Assembly: GCA_046330935.1 (NCBI GenBank) | Contig: JAXLRU010000003.1 | Location: forward strand, 434,001-498,000 | Length of the DNA: 64,000 nt | From: JAXLRU01 sp046330935 | GTDB lineage: Bacteria > Actinomycetota > Actinomycetes > Actinomycetales > Kineosporiaceae | Direction: 5' to 3' | In this document: positions 33,309-42,688 of the stretch, piece by piece | How positions within the stretch are numbered: the stretch's first letter is position 1 | Layout of the letters: each line of letters opens with the position of its first letter | The notes under the pieces: model-generated | Seen by the model: only the letters and a program-made list of their open reading frames with translations | What the model was told of the DNA's origin: nothing | Database searches by the model: none | Translations under genes and position numbers: made by a program

Positions 33309-35177
33309 TCACTGCCAGCCGGCGCTGGCCCACAGGGACGAGGCCCAGGAGCTGCTGGAGACCGGGGTCGCCCAGCTGGCGCCGCTCCACAGCGAGCCCG
33401 ACCAGGTGCGCCCGGACCACGTGCGGCCCGACCACGAGCCGCCCTGCCAGGTCGCGCCGGACCAGGTGCGGCCCGACCAGGTGCGCCCGGACCAGGTGCG
33501 CCCGGCCCAGCTGGTGGTGTCGGTGGAGAAGCCCGACCCGGCGAGCCAGGGGAGGCCGAGGAAGGTGGCCCCGGCACCCGAGGCGTAGCTGGTGGTGGCC
33601 GACGACGAGCCCCAGCTGGTGCGGTTGGCGGTCTGCTGGGCGAACAGGTTGGAGTTCCACTGGTTGCCCATCACGTCCATCTCGCCCTGGAGCGTGGCGT
33701 TGCCGATCGTGACGTGCACGCCGCCGCGGGCCGACTCCACGCTGCCGGTGCCGCTGGCGGCGGGGATGTTCTGCACGAGCGAGGAGTTCGCCGCGTTGGA
33801 GGCGAGCAGGTCGATCATGCCCGAGCCCTGCGCGCCCTTGATCGTGTTGGTCAGGGGCTTGGCCCCGGCCTGGAGGACGCCCTTGACCTGGTCGGGGGTC
33901 AGGTAGGAGCGGGCCTGCAGGAGCAGGGCCACGCCGCCGGAGACCACCGCGGCGGCCTGGCTGGTGCCGGAGCCCCGGAGGAAGCCGTTGCCGACCCGCG
34001 CCGAGGAGTAGGTGTCCGAGAGGTAGGAGCCGGTCACGCCGGGGCTGATGATCCCCACGCCCGGGGCGACGACGTCCGGCCCGTGGTAGGCGAAGTTGCC
34101 GCCCAGCTTGGCGGAGAACGTGGGGACGACGTCGTCGGTGAGGGCGTCGGTGCCCTTCGTGTCGGCCGCGCCCACGGCGAGGATCCACGGGTTGTAGGCG
34201 GGGTTCGAGAGGCCGGCCACCGTGCCACCCTCGTTGCCCGCGGCCGCCACGACCACGATGCCGGCCTTCCATGCCTGCTCGGCGGCGTAGGACAGCGGGT
34301 CGTTCGTGGGGTGCTGGGGGCTCTCGGTGCCGTAGGACAGGTTGAGCACGCGGATGTTCATGCCGTTGGCGGTCTTGTTCTGCACCACCCAGTTGATCGC
34401 GGCGATCATCTGCGTGACGTCGACGACGCCGTTCTGGTCGGCCAGCTTCAGGTTGATCAGCCGGGCGTCGGGCGCCATGCCGTAGTAGTTCGTCGTGTCC
34501 GCGGCGTAGGCGGAGCCGCTGTTCGCGCCGCCGGTCTGGGTGGTGCCCGTCCCGTTCGCGACCGTGTTGTTGGTCTCGCGCCCGGCGATGATGCCCGCCA
34601 TCGCCGTGCCGTGACCGTAGGTGTCGAGGTAGCGGGTGTCCGCGCTCGACTCCGAGATCGACAGGTCGGGGCCGACCACGACCTTGGTGACGTCGTTGAG
34701 GCTGGGGACCGGGGCGATGCCCGTGTCGATCAGCGCCACGTCGACGCCCTTGCCCGTGATCCCCTGCTTCCACAGGTCCTGGGCCTTGGTGATCCGCGTG
34801 ACGTTCGTCATCGACCCGGGCTGCGTGGACGGGCTGAACCCGAGGCTCTGCGCCTTCACGCCGCGCGAGGCGTCGATCCGGGCGACGCCCGGGATCTTGG
34901 CGAAGCGGTGGATGACCCCGGCCGGTGCCTTGACCGTGATCAGTTGCAGCGCCGCGGCCTCGTAGACGCCGGAGGCACCCGCGGCGCGCAGCTGCCGGGC
35001 GACGGCGGCGACGGAGGCGCCGGGGGCGACGCGGACGACGTAGAGGCCCGAGGCCGACGCGGTGACGCCGGCCGCCTGGGGGGTGCGCGGCGTCGCGTCG
35101 GCGGCGTCGATCCCGAGGGTGCTGAGGGCGAGGACGCCCACGGACACCGCGGTGACGGCGATACGTGGCCGAAGCAT
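33309..35177 (-). CDS. Secreted S8-family serine protease with Trp-pentapeptide tail
   Basis: 622-residue subtilase. Signal peptide 1-29 (ends DAADATP), an inhibitor-like prodomain (about 45-105), then catalytic Asp151 (ALIDTGIAP), His189 (YGHGTAMAG), oxyanion Asn315 (AAAGNEGG) and Ser406 (GSGTSQAAA). After the catalytic domain (~460) comes a beta-rich region and a tail with Trp at 557, 562, 567, 572, 577, 582, 587, 592, 597 and 602: ten tryptophans exactly five residues apart in W-S-G-R-T-type units. ATG 35177 has GGAGG 4 bases upstream. Extracellular protein degradation is expected; the tail may bind cell wall or partner. Confidence 0.92.
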   Translation of the reverse strand: MLRPRIAVTAVSVGVLALSTLGIDAADATPRTPQAAGVTASASGLYVVRVAPGASVAAVARQLRAAGASGVYEAAALQLITVKAPAGVIHRFAKIPGVARIDASRGVKAQSLGFSPSTQPGSMTNVTRITKAQDLWKQGITGKGVDVALIDTGIAPVPSLNDVTKVVVGPDLSISESSADTRYLDTYGHGTAMAGIIAGRETNNTVANGTGTTQTGGANSGSAYAADTTNYYGMAPDARLINLKLADQNGVVDVTQMIAAINWVVQNKTANGMNIRVLNLSYGTESPQHPTNDPLSYAAEQAWKAGIVVVAAAGNEGGTVAGLSNPAYNPWILAVGAADTKGTDALTDDVVPTFSAKLGGNFAYHGPDVVAPGVGIISPGVTGSYLSDTYSSARVGNGFLRGSGTSQAAAVVSGGVALLLQARSYLTPDQVKGVLQAGAKPLTNTIKGAQGSGMIDLLASNAANSSLVQNIPAASGTGSVESARGGVHVTIGNATLQGEMDVMGNQWNSNLFAQQTANRTSWGSSSATTSYASGAGATFLGLPWLAGSGFSTDTTSWAGRTWSGRTWSGRTWSGATWQGGSWSGRTWSGRTWSGSLWSGASWATPVSSSSWASSLWASAGWQ

Positions 35178-35448
35178 GATGCCTCCAAGAGAGGAAAGCG
35201 TGACGGGAAGTCCGTCGGCCTTCCTGGGCCTCCCGCTGGAGCCGCCGACCCCCGGTTCGCCCCCGCGCCGTCCGGGCCCCCGGGCGGCCTAGCGCCGGGG
35301 CGCCCCACCACCCCCGCAGGGGGCCCGTGCAGGCCCCTGCGCGCATCCGTTCGGGTGAGCGCGCACGGACGGAGCAACGCCCATCCGGCGGCCCTGGGCG
35401 GGACGACGGTCCCGCCGTCGCGCCCGCGCGGCCGAGGAAGGTTGACCT

Positions 35449-36984
35449 ATGCCCTCCGCCACGCCCGCGCCGCGCCGACCCTCCGTGATCGTCGCGGGTG
35501 GCGGTATCGCAGGCCTGAGCACGGCCTACGCCCTGCGCGGGCGCGCCGACGTCACGGTCCTCGAGGCCTCACCCCGCTGGGGCGGCAAGATCCACACGGT
35601 GGGGATGCTCGACCCGCTGGAGGAGTCGCGGGCCTGGCCCGTCGACACCGGGCCCGACTCCCTGCTGATCCGCCACCCCGCCGTCCGGGGGTTGGTCGCC
35701 GACCTCGGCCTGGTGCCCGACGTCGTGGCCCCCGCGATCCGCGGCTCCTACCTGTGGCTCGACGGCGTGCTGCGGCCGATGCCCGCGGGCTCGCTGTTCG
35801 GCGTCCCCGACCGGCTGCTTCCCCTGCTGCGCAACCGGGTCGTGGGGCCGTGGGGCATGCTGCGCGCCGCGGCCGACCTCGTGCTGCCCCGCCGCGCCCT
35901 GCCCGCCGATCCCAGCCTCGCCCAGCTGTTGCGCCACCGCTTCGGCCCCGCCGTCTTCGACCGGCTGATCGAGCCGATGCTCGGCGGCGTCCACGCGGGC
36001 CGCGCCACCCGGCTGTCCGCCGCCAGCACCGTGCCCGAGGTGATGCGGCTGCTCGACGGGCACCGCAGCGTCTTCCTCGCCCTGCGCGCCGCCGAACGCC
36101 GGCGCGCCTCCGGCGCCTCCGCCGCGCCGTCGGCGTCCGCCTCCCCGTCGGGTGCAGCTGCCGGCCCGCAGGCCGGCGCATCGTCCGCCTCCCCGGCCGC
36201 CCTACCGGCGGCGCCCCTGGTGACGTTCCGCGCGGGCCTGTCCCAGCTCGTCGAGGCCCTGCTGAAGGCCCTCGCGGACGCCGGGGCCGAGCTGCTGCCC
36301 GAGACGGCGGCCGCGTCGGTGACGCGCGACGGCGAGGGCTGGCGGGTCGCGGTGCGCGCCGCCGACGGCCTCACCGTGAGCCGCCGCGCCGACCACGTCG
36401 TCCTCGCCGTCCCCGCGCCGGTGGCGCTGCCGCTGCTGGAGGGCGTCGACGGGCTCGACCCGGCCGTGCCCGCCGCGCTCGCGGGCATCGAGACCGTGTC
36501 GGTCGCCACCGTCACCCTCGCGTTCCCGCGCTCGGCCGTCCCGGGCGAGCTGGCCGCCACCGGGTTCCTCGTGCCGCCGGGCGCGGGGCGGCTGCTCGTG
36601 GGGTGTAGCTGGCTGACGTCGAAGTGGGAGCACCTGCGCAACGACGAGACGGTGCTGTTCCGGTGCATGGTCGGCCGCGACGGTGACCAGGTGTTCACCG
36701 ACCTCGACGACGAGACGCTCGTGCGCGCCGTCACCGACGAGCTGCGCCAGGCCGTCGGCGCCCGCGGCGAACCGGCCGCCGCCCTCGTGCGCCGGTGGGA
36801 CGGCGCGATGCCGCAGTACACCGTGGGTCACCGGGCCAGGCTCGACGCCCTCGGGGCCGGGCTCGCCCCGCTGCCGGGCCTGCACGTGACCGGGTCGTCC
36901 TACCGGGGCGTCGGCGTCGCCAGTTGCATCGTCGACGGCTTCGCGACCGCCGCCGCCATCGCCGCACCCCAGGAGCAGCCGTGA
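35449..36984 (+). CDS. cgoX: Coproporphyrinogen/protoporphyrinogen oxidase (HemY/CgoX)
   Basis: 511-residue FAD enzyme of heme synthesis. N-terminal dinucleotide motif VAGGGIAGLSTAY (about 15-27), then RWGGKI and TGPDSLL, and a C-terminal GSSYRGVGVASCIVDGF FAD-binding end. In Actinomycetota this family oxidises coproporphyrinogen III. An Ala/Ser/Pro-rich, probably disordered insert sits at about 218-260. ATG 35449 is preceded by GGAAGG. The stop overlaps the GTG of the radical SAM gene (GTGA), tying the two functionally. No other heme gene is in the window. Confidence 0.9.
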   Translation: MPSATPAPRRPSVIVAGGGIAGLSTAYALRGRADVTVLEASPRWGGKIHTVGMLDPLEESRAWPVDTGPDSLLIRHPAVRGLVADLGLVPDVVAPAIRGSYLWLDGVLRPMPAGSLFGVPDRLLPLLRNRVVGPWGMLRAAADLVLPRRALPADPSLAQLLRHRFGPAVFDRLIEPMLGGVHAGRATRLSAASTVPEVMRLLDGHRSVFLALRAAERRRASGASAAPSASASPSGAAAGPQAGASSASPAALPAAPLVTFRAGLSQLVEALLKALADAGAELLPETAAASVTRDGEGWRVAVRAADGLTVSRRADHVVLAVPAPVALPLLEGVDGLDPAVPAALAGIETVSVATVTLAFPRSAVPGELAATGFLVPPGAGRLLVGCSWLTSKWEHLRNDETVLFRCMVGRDGDQVFTDLDDETLVRAVTDELRQAVGARGEPAAALVRRWDGAMPQYTVGHRARLDALGAGLAPLPGLHVTGSSYRGVGVASCIVDGFATAAAIAAPQEQP

Positions 36985-38270
36985 GCCCCCACCCCGTCGG
37001 TCACCCCGCGACCCGTGCCGCCACCGGTCCCGCGGGCCACCCCGCCGGCCACGACGTCCACGCCCCCTCGCGGGTGGACTACGACCAGCGGCCGATGCTC
37101 GTCTTCTGGGAGACCACGCGCGCCTGCGGGCTGTCGTGCAAGCACTGCCGCGCCTCGGCGACGCTGCGGGCGCTGCCCGGCGAGCTGACCCACGACGAGG
37201 GCGTGGCGCTGATCGACCAGGTCGCCGCGTTCGGGCGGCCCTACCCGATCCTCGTGCTCACCGGCGGCGACTGCCTGCTGCGCCCCGACCTGTTCGAGCT
37301 GATCGCCCACGCGCAGTCGCTGGGCATCCCGACCGCGCTGTCGCCGTCGGTGACCCCCGCCCTGACACCCGAGGCGATCGCCCGGATCGCCGCCAGCGGC
37401 GTCAAGGCCGTCTCGATCAGTCTGGACGGCGCGCTGCCGGCCACCCACGACGGCGTCCGGGGCATCCCCGGTCACCTCGCGAAGACCCACGAGGCGATCG
37501 CCGCACTCGTCGCCGCGGGCCTGACCGTGCAGGTCAACACCACCGTGATGGCCGCGAACCTCGACGAGCTGCCCCGGATCGCCGCCGACGTGATCGGGCT
37601 GGGCGCGCACATCTGGGAGGTCTTCTTCCTCGTCCACGTCGGGCGCGGGGTGGCCGAGGGGGCCCTCGACCCCGACCAGCACGAGGACGTCTGCCACTTC
37701 CTCTACGACGTCAGCCACTACGGGATCACCGTGCGCACCGTCGAAGCGCCGTTCTTCCGCCGGGTCGTCGCGCAGCGCCGCGCCGCCGAGGCCGCCATCG
37801 CCGCGGGCCCGGCCGATACCGCCGGCGGCCCGGCCGACGCTGGAGCAAAAACGGCGAATGGCGCCACTTATGCTCCAAGATCCGCCCTGGCCGCAGCCCT
37901 GAACGCCGAGCTCGTCGAGCGCCTCGGCCCCCCGCGCTCGCGGCCCCGCGCCCAGACGGCCTCGACCCGCGACGGCAAGGGCATCGTCTTCGTCGCCCAC
38001 GACGGCGAGGTCTACCCGGCCGGGTTCCTGCCGCTCGGCCTCGGCACCGTGCGCGAGCAGGGCCTCGCCGACATCTACCGCGACGACGAGCGGCTGCGCG
38101 ACGTGCGCGCCGCCCGCTTCTCGGGGCGCTGCGGGGTGTGCGAGTACGCCGACCTGTGCGGCGGGTCGCGGGCCCGCGCCTACGCCGCCACCGGGGACCT
38201 GCTCGCCGAGGACCCGGCCTGCGGGTGGCAACCCCGCGTCACGACCGTGGGGTCCCCGGCGACGTCCTGA
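36981..38270 (+). CDS. Radical SAM/SPASM protein coupled to CgoX
   Basis: 429 residues. Radical SAM cluster motif CGLSCKHC (Cys49, 53, 56), LVLTGGDCLLR and SISLDGALPATHD of the TIM barrel, and a C-terminal SPASM-like set CGVCEYADLCGGSRARAYA ... DPAC for additional Fe-S. It resembles the TIGR04053-type proteins and the heme/heme d1 group (AhbD, NirJ); action on a porphyrin side chain is suggested by the 4-bp overlap with cgoX but not proven. GTG 36981 is fixed by the overlap; the start has a His/Pro/Ala-rich 30-residue leader. A 35-bp palindromic repeat is inserted in frame (37842-37876), adding residues GAKTANGATYAP. Confidence 0.85.
   Translation: MSPHPVGHPATRAATGPAGHPAGHDVHAPSRVDYDQRPMLVFWETTRACGLSCKHCRASATLRALPGELTHDEGVALIDQVAAFGRPYPILVLTGGDCLLRPDLFELIAHAQSLGIPTALSPSVTPALTPEAIARIAASGVKAVSISLDGALPATHDGVRGIPGHLAKTHEAIAALVAAGLTVQVNTTVMAANLDELPRIAADVIGLGAHIWEVFFLVHVGRGVAEGALDPDQHEDVCHFLYDVSHYGITVRTVEAPFFRRVVAQRRAAEAAIAAGPADTAGGPADAGAKTANGATYAPRSALAAALNAELVERLGPPRSRPRAQTASTRDGKGIVFVAHDGEVYPAGFLPLGLGTVREQGLADIYRDDERLRDVRAARFSGRCGVCEYADLCGGSRARAYAATGDLLAEDPACGWQPRVTTVGSPATS
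37842..37876 (-). repeat. Dispersed 35-bp palindromic element, copy B (in a coding sequence)
   Basis: GGAGCA ... TGCTCC ends; arms pair at 10 of 13 positions. Opposite orientation to copy A, 29 of 35 bases identical. Conspicuously AT-rich for the gene around it and read in frame through the radical SAM protein between an Ala/Gly-rich linker and the next helix. Confidence 0.75.
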
Positions 38271-38349
38271 CCCGGTCCTCCCGACGGGCGGCTCACCGTC
38301 GGCGGAGGGGATCGCGGTGTGGGTGGCGGGTGGTGGGCGCCGTCAGCCG

Positions 38350-39234
38350 TCAGACGGCCGCGTGCCCGTTCGCGGGGAGAGCGGCGGAGAAGGGCTCCAG
38401 AGGGTCGACGAGCATCGGCTCGACGAAGGGGTGGGACGCCGTGGGCTCGCTCTCGGGGGCCGCGACCTGGGCCGCCGCGAGCGGGGTGGCGTGCTCGAAG
38501 AAGCGCAGCAGCTCGACCGGGAAGGGCATCACGAGGGTGCTGTTCTTCTCGGCGGCGACGTCGACGACCGTCTGCAGCAGTCGTAGCTGGAGAGCGCCCG
38601 GGGTGGCGTCCATGGCCCGGGCCGCCTGGGAGAGCTTCGTCGAGGCCTGGAACTCGCCCTCGGCGGCGATCACCCGGGCGCGGCGCTCCCGCTCGGCCTC
38701 GGCCTGACGCGACATCGACCGCTTCATGCCCTCGGGCAGGGCGACGTCCTTCACCTCGACGCGCTCGATGTGCAGCCCCCACGGCTCCTCGGTCGGGCCG
38801 TCGATGACGGAGCGCAGCTCGTCGTTGATCCGCTCGCGGTCGGACAGCAGCGTGTCGAGGTCGGCGCGCCCGATCACGGCCCGCAGCGAGGTCTGGGACA
38901 CCTGCGAGACCGCCGACAGGTAGTTCTGCACGTTGATCAGCGCCTTGACGGGGTCGATCACGCGGAAGTACACGACCGCGTCGACGGTGAGCGTCACGTT
39001 GTCGCGGGTGATGGCCCCCTGCGCCGGGACGCTCATCACCACGGTCTGCATGGAGACCCGGGTGAGCCGGTCGGCGAACGGGACGATCATCCTCAGCCCC
39101 GGCTGGCGGATCTCGGGGAGCAGGCGGCCGAACCTCAGCACGACGCCCTGCTGGTACTGCTGCACCATCCGGACGCTGGAGGCCAGCAGGATCAGGGCGA
39201 TGACGGCGATGACGGCGATCACGACGACGAACAT
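38350..39234 (-). CDS. SPFH/stomatin-like slipin
   Basis: 294-residue membrane-associated scaffold protein: one N-terminal helix (2-23), then the band 7/SPFH domain (QQGVVLRFGRLLPEIRQPGL; VTLTVDAVVYFRVIDP; SQTSLRAVIGRADLDTLLSDR) and the coiled-coil ARVIAAEGEFQASTKLS with the typical MSRQAEAERERRAR. Forms membrane microdomain oligomers. ATG 39234 begins directly at the helix. No NfeD-like partner gene adjoins it. Confidence 0.9.
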   Translation of the reverse strand: MFVVVIAVIAVIALILLASSVRMVQQYQQGVVLRFGRLLPEIRQPGLRMIVPFADRLTRVSMQTVVMSVPAQGAITRDNVTLTVDAVVYFRVIDPVKALINVQNYLSAVSQVSQTSLRAVIGRADLDTLLSDRERINDELRSVIDGPTEEPWGLHIERVEVKDVALPEGMKRSMSRQAEAERERRARVIAAEGEFQASTKLSQAARAMDATPGALQLRLLQTVVDVAAEKNSTLVMPFPVELLRFFEHATPLAAAQVAAPESEPTASHPFVEPMLVDPLEPFSAALPANGHAAV

Positions 39235-39424
39235 GTCAACGGCTTTCAGCCCACGCGGGGCGGGCGCTAGACCCGCGGCCACGAGGGCATCCGGGGACCG
39301 GAGGCGAGCGTCGCTGCGGACGGGGATCCGTCGAGGACGGCGCGGCTGACTGCCGGCGCACGAAGAACTCTCGGTTGTCGTCAACGTACACCCGGCGCTC
39401 ACCCTCCGCCCGGCCGAACAGGGG

Positions 39425-40615
39425 TCACTCGAGCGGCAGGGCCACGACGGCACGGCAGCCGACGGCGGTGTTGGCGACGGTGATGTCACCCCCGTGTCCG
39501 CGGACGAGCCCGCGAGCGACGGCCAGGCCGAGACCCCCGCCGGACGGGCCCGGCGCCCCGGGCCTCCCGGACGGGCCGGAGGTGCCCGGCGTGCGCGCGG
39601 CGTCCCCACGCCAGCCCGGCTCGAACAGCCGTGGCAGGTCGGCCTCGGGGATGCCCCCGCACGCATCGGCGACGGACACGCACGCCGCGCCGTCGCCGTC
39701 CACCTCCAGCGCGACCGCGACGGGGCTGCCCGCCGGGGAGTACCGGAGGGCGTTGACCACGAGGTTGGACACGGCGCGGGTGAGGGCGCCCACGTCGCCC
39801 GAGACCCACACGGGCGTGGCGGGGACCTGCGGCGGCGGCAGCGGCGTGCCCAGGGCCGAGCCGGACTCGACGGCGTCGTGGACGACCACCCGCAGGTCCA
39901 GCCGCTGCCTGGCCAGCCGCAGGGTGCCCGCCTGCAGCCGGGACAGCTCGAACAGGTCGTCGACGAGGTGCGCGAGCCGGTCCACCTCCCGCACGATCTG
40001 CGCGTGGTAGCGCGCGGGGTCGGGCGCCACGCCGTCGTCGAGGGCCTCCGCCATGGCGCGGATGCCCGCCAGCGGTGTGCGCAGGTCGTGGCTCACCCAC
40101 GCCACCAGCTCGCGGCGGGAGGCCTCCAGCGACTGCTCGCGGCGGCGGGCCTGCGCCAGCCGCCGCCCCGCGTCGAGCAGTTCGCGTTCGACGTCGGCGA
40201 GCTCGCGCAGCCCCACCGTCGCACGGCCGCCCCGCACGGGCCCCGACTCGGGCCCCGACGCCGTCCCCGACACCGGCCCCGACTCGGGCGCGTCGGCGAG
40301 GCGCCGTGCCTGGGCCCGCAGCCGCCGCGCGTCCCGCACCACCTCGCGCCCGGCGAGCAGCGCCGAGGCCAGCGCGACGGCGCTCGCGACGACGGCGACC
40401 TGCATCACGACGTCGAGGTCGTGGGCGGAGAGGAACATCGCCCGGGCGGCCCCCACCACCCCGGCGAGCACGGACACGGCCGAGACGGTGGCCGCGGCGA
40501 TCAGCCTCGCCTGCACCGACCGGGCCGGGCGCAGCCGCAGCAGCACCAGCGCGGCCACGCCCACCCCGCCCGACCATCCCAGGGCGAGCAGCCACACCTG
40601 CACGGGCGTCGGCAT
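39425..40615 (-). CDS. Two-component sensor histidine kinase
   Basis: About 396 residues. Three N-terminal hydrophobic helices (within 7-95) without a large sensor domain, a Gly/Ser/Pro-rich linker, HisKA H-box AWVSHDLRTPLAG (His178 counted from the GTG 40621 alternative start), N-box VSNLVVNALRYSP, G1 DACGGIP, and G2 GGGLGLAVARGLV. A Gly/Pro-rich insertion separates F- and G2-boxes. Located 40 bp downstream of its response regulator in the same operon. Signal unknown. Confidence 0.9.
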   Translation of the reverse strand: MPTPVQVWLLALGWSGGVGVAALVLLRLRPARSVQARLIAAATVSAVSVLAGVVGAARAMFLSAHDLDVVMQVAVVASAVALASALLAGREVVRDARRLRAQARRLADAPESGPVSGTASGPESGPVRGGRATVGLRELADVERELLDAGRRLAQARRREQSLEASRRELVAWVSHDLRTPLAGIRAMAEALDDGVAPDPARYHAQIVREVDRLAHLVDDLFELSRLQAGTLRLARQRLDLRVVVHDAVESGSALGTPLPPPQVPATPVWVSGDVGALTRAVSNLVVNALRYSPAGSPVAVALEVDGDGAACVSVADACGGIPEADLPRLFEPGWRGDAARTPGTSGPSGRPGAPGPSGGGLGLAVARGLVRGHGGDITVANTAVGCRAVVALPLE

Positions 40616-40655
40616 GCTCACGCGCCCACCCCCGGCCCGCTCACGCGGCGCGCGT

Positions 40656-41399
40656 TCACGCCCCGCCGTCCTCGGGCTCCCAGCGGTAGCCCACCCCCCA
40701 CACGGTGGCCAGCCGGCGCGGGTCGCCCGCGTCGTCCTCGACCTTCGTGCGCAGCCGCCGCACGTGCACGGTGACCGTGGAGGAGTCGCCGAAGTCCCAC
40801 CCCCACACCTCGCGCATGAGGCGCTCGCGGGAGAACGCCGTGCCGGGGTTGGCCATCAGGTGGGCGAGCAGGTCGAACTCGCGCACGGTGAGGGCCAGGG
40901 GCGTGCCGTCGCGGGTGGCGCTGCGGGCGCGCAGGTCGAGCTCGACCCCGCCGCTGCGCAGCAGGTGCGTGCCGGGGGGCAGCACCGGGACACCCGGGCG
41001 CCCCTCGCGGCCGGGCGCCGCGGCGGCGCTGCGCCGGAGCACGGCCTGCACGCGCAGCACCAGCTCGCGCGGGCTGAACGGCTTGGTCAGGTAGTCGTCG
41101 GCGCCCGTCTCGAGCCCGGCCAGGCGGTCCTCCTCGTCGGCGAGCGCCGTGAGCATCACCACCGGGAGGTCGGCGCGGGCCTGCCGCAGCCGCGTGCACA
41201 CCTCGAGCCCGTCGAGGCCGGGCAGGAGGAGGTCGAGGACGACGAGGTCGGGCCGCACCCGCGCGGCCACGCTGAGCGCGCTCACGCCGTCGGCCACGTG
41301 CTCGACGGTGATCCCCGCCGCGCGCAGGTAGGTGGAGACGACGTCGGCGACCGTCGGGTCGTCCTCGACGACGAGGACGGTCGCCGGGGCCGCGCTCAT
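40656..41399 (-). CDS. OmpR/PhoB-family response regulator
   Basis: 247 residues: receiver domain with acidic pair EDD (12-14), phospho-acceptor Asp56 (VVLDLLLPG), Thr/Ala switch MLTA and Lys106 (LTKPF), then a winged-helix DNA-binding domain (LTVREFDLLAHLMANPGTAFSRE; VTVHVRRLRTKVE; TVWGVGYRW). Phosphorylated by the histidine kinase encoded just downstream. Target genes are unknown; the secreted beta-propeller gene lies immediately upstream in the same direction. Confidence 0.93.
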   Translation of the reverse strand: MSAAPATVLVVEDDPTVADVVSTYLRAAGITVEHVADGVSALSVAARVRPDLVVLDLLLPGLDGLEVCTRLRQARADLPVVMLTALADEEDRLAGLETGADDYLTKPFSPRELVLRVQAVLRRSAAAAPGREGRPGVPVLPPGTHLLRSGGVELDLRARSATRDGTPLALTVREFDLLAHLMANPGTAFSRERLMREVWGWDFGDSSTVTVHVRRLRTKVEDDAGDPRRLATVWGVGYRWEPEDGGA

Positions 41400-41518
41400 C
41401 GCCGTCCCCCGTCGTGGGGGGCCGCGGGCGTCCCGGTGACCGTCCTCATCGCGTGCTCCTCATGCGCTCATGCTGCCGTGCCTCGGCCGGCGGCCGATCA
41501 CCGCCGTGCGGTAAGCGA

Positions 41519-42688
41519 TCAGTAGGCGGCGATGCCCTCCATGCCGCCGCCGTCGAAGGTCGGCAGCCCGGTGACGGTGCCGATCGGCGTCAGGCGCCCG
41601 CCGTCCAGCGCGTACCCGCGGACCAGCCCGCCGACGGCGTCCTGCACGTAGACGAACCGGCCGGCCGCGGCGAGGTCGATCGGCGCGCCCCCGGGCGAGG
41701 CGGCGACGGCGTCGGTGAGGACGGCGCCGGGCGTGCGGCCCTCGCGCAGGGTCCACGTGGAGAGGGTGCCGGAGCCCGGGTTGGCGCCGATCACGGTGCG
41801 CCCGACCCGCACGGTCCAGCACAGGGCCTTCTGCTCGGACGTCGCCGAGGTGCCCAGCGCGGTGGCGGCGCCGTCGGTGCCGATCCGGTAGGAGGCCAGG
41901 CGGCCGTCACCGGCCTGCGCGACGTGCAGCACCCGCTGCGGCCCCCACTCGAACGCGAACGGCACGGGCCCCGTGGACGCCGTCACGTTCGCGGTCGCCG
42001 ACGGGCGACCCGCCGGGTCGAGGCCGAAGCCGACGATCGTGCCGTTGGCCTTGGTCGTGACGACGAGGGCCTTGCCGTCGGGGGAGATGCCCACCTGCGC
42101 GGGGGCGGACAGGAACGCCGGGGGCGTCGCGTTGTCGAGGCCGAGGCTGCGGGTGGAGTCGGGGATCGGCTTGAGCACGTCGCCCATCAGCCGGAACCCG
42201 CTGACGCTGCCCGTGCCGCCCGCGTTGAGCACGTAGACGAGCGATCCGCGCACGGCCAGCGAGACGGGGAAGCTGCCGCCCGAGGCGACGACGGACGCCC
42301 GGGTGAGCCGGCTGCCGGACACCGCGAAGGAGGTGATGGTGTCGCTGCCGGCGTTGACGGCGAGCAGCGTCGCGTCGCGCCGGGCCAGGACCAGCCCGGC
42401 CTGGGAGGCGAGAGCGTCGACGGGCGCGCCCACCGCCGTCCCGCCCTTGCCGCCCGTGGGGTAGGTCGCGGCCTTGGTGAGGGCGCCGTCGGCGGCGCGG
42501 TCGTAGGCGGCGACGCTGTTGCCGTCGGCTGCGTTGAGCTGCACGAACACGGCTCCGGCTGCGGCGTGCGACGGCGGCGTGGCGTGCGCGGCGGGGGCGG
42601 CGCCGACGCCGAGGGCGCCGGCGAGGGCGGTCGTCGCGGTGACGACGGCGGCACGGGCGAGACGGGTGCGTGCGGGGGAGCGGGACAT
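41519..42688 (-). CDS. Secreted beta-propeller (lactonase-like) protein
   Basis: 389 residues. Signal peptide (RAAVVTATTALAGALGVGAA, cleavage near AAHA). Repeated blades such as LVLARRDATLLAVNAGSDTITSF, VYVLNAGGTGSVSGFRL and ISPDGKALVVTT are typical of the YVTN/6-phosphogluconolactonase-like seven-bladed fold. Catalytic residues of true lactonases are not evident, so this is likely a binding or structural extracellular protein. It is followed by the response regulator gene after about 120 bp. Confidence 0.75.
   Translation of the reverse strand: MSRSPARTRLARAAVVTATTALAGALGVGAAPAAHATPPSHAAAGAVFVQLNAADGNSVAAYDRAADGALTKAATYPTGGKGGTAVGAPVDALASQAGLVLARRDATLLAVNAGSDTITSFAVSGSRLTRASVVASGGSFPVSLAVRGSLVYVLNAGGTGSVSGFRLMGDVLKPIPDSTRSLGLDNATPPAFLSAPAQVGISPDGKALVVTTKANGTIVGFGLDPAGRPSATANVTASTGPVPFAFEWGPQRVLHVAQAGDGRLASYRIGTDGAATALGTSATSEQKALCWTVRVGRTVIGANPGSGTLSTWTLREGRTPGAVLTDAVAASPGGAPIDLAAAGRFVYVQDAVGGLVRGYALDGGRLTPIGTVTGLPTFDGGGMEGIAAY

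Noticed and set aside
32097..36608. 4.5-kb plus-strand open frame
   Set aside because: Runs antisense through a membrane protein and the subtilase and out of frame through cgoX; composition is Arg/Gly/His-rich without motifs.
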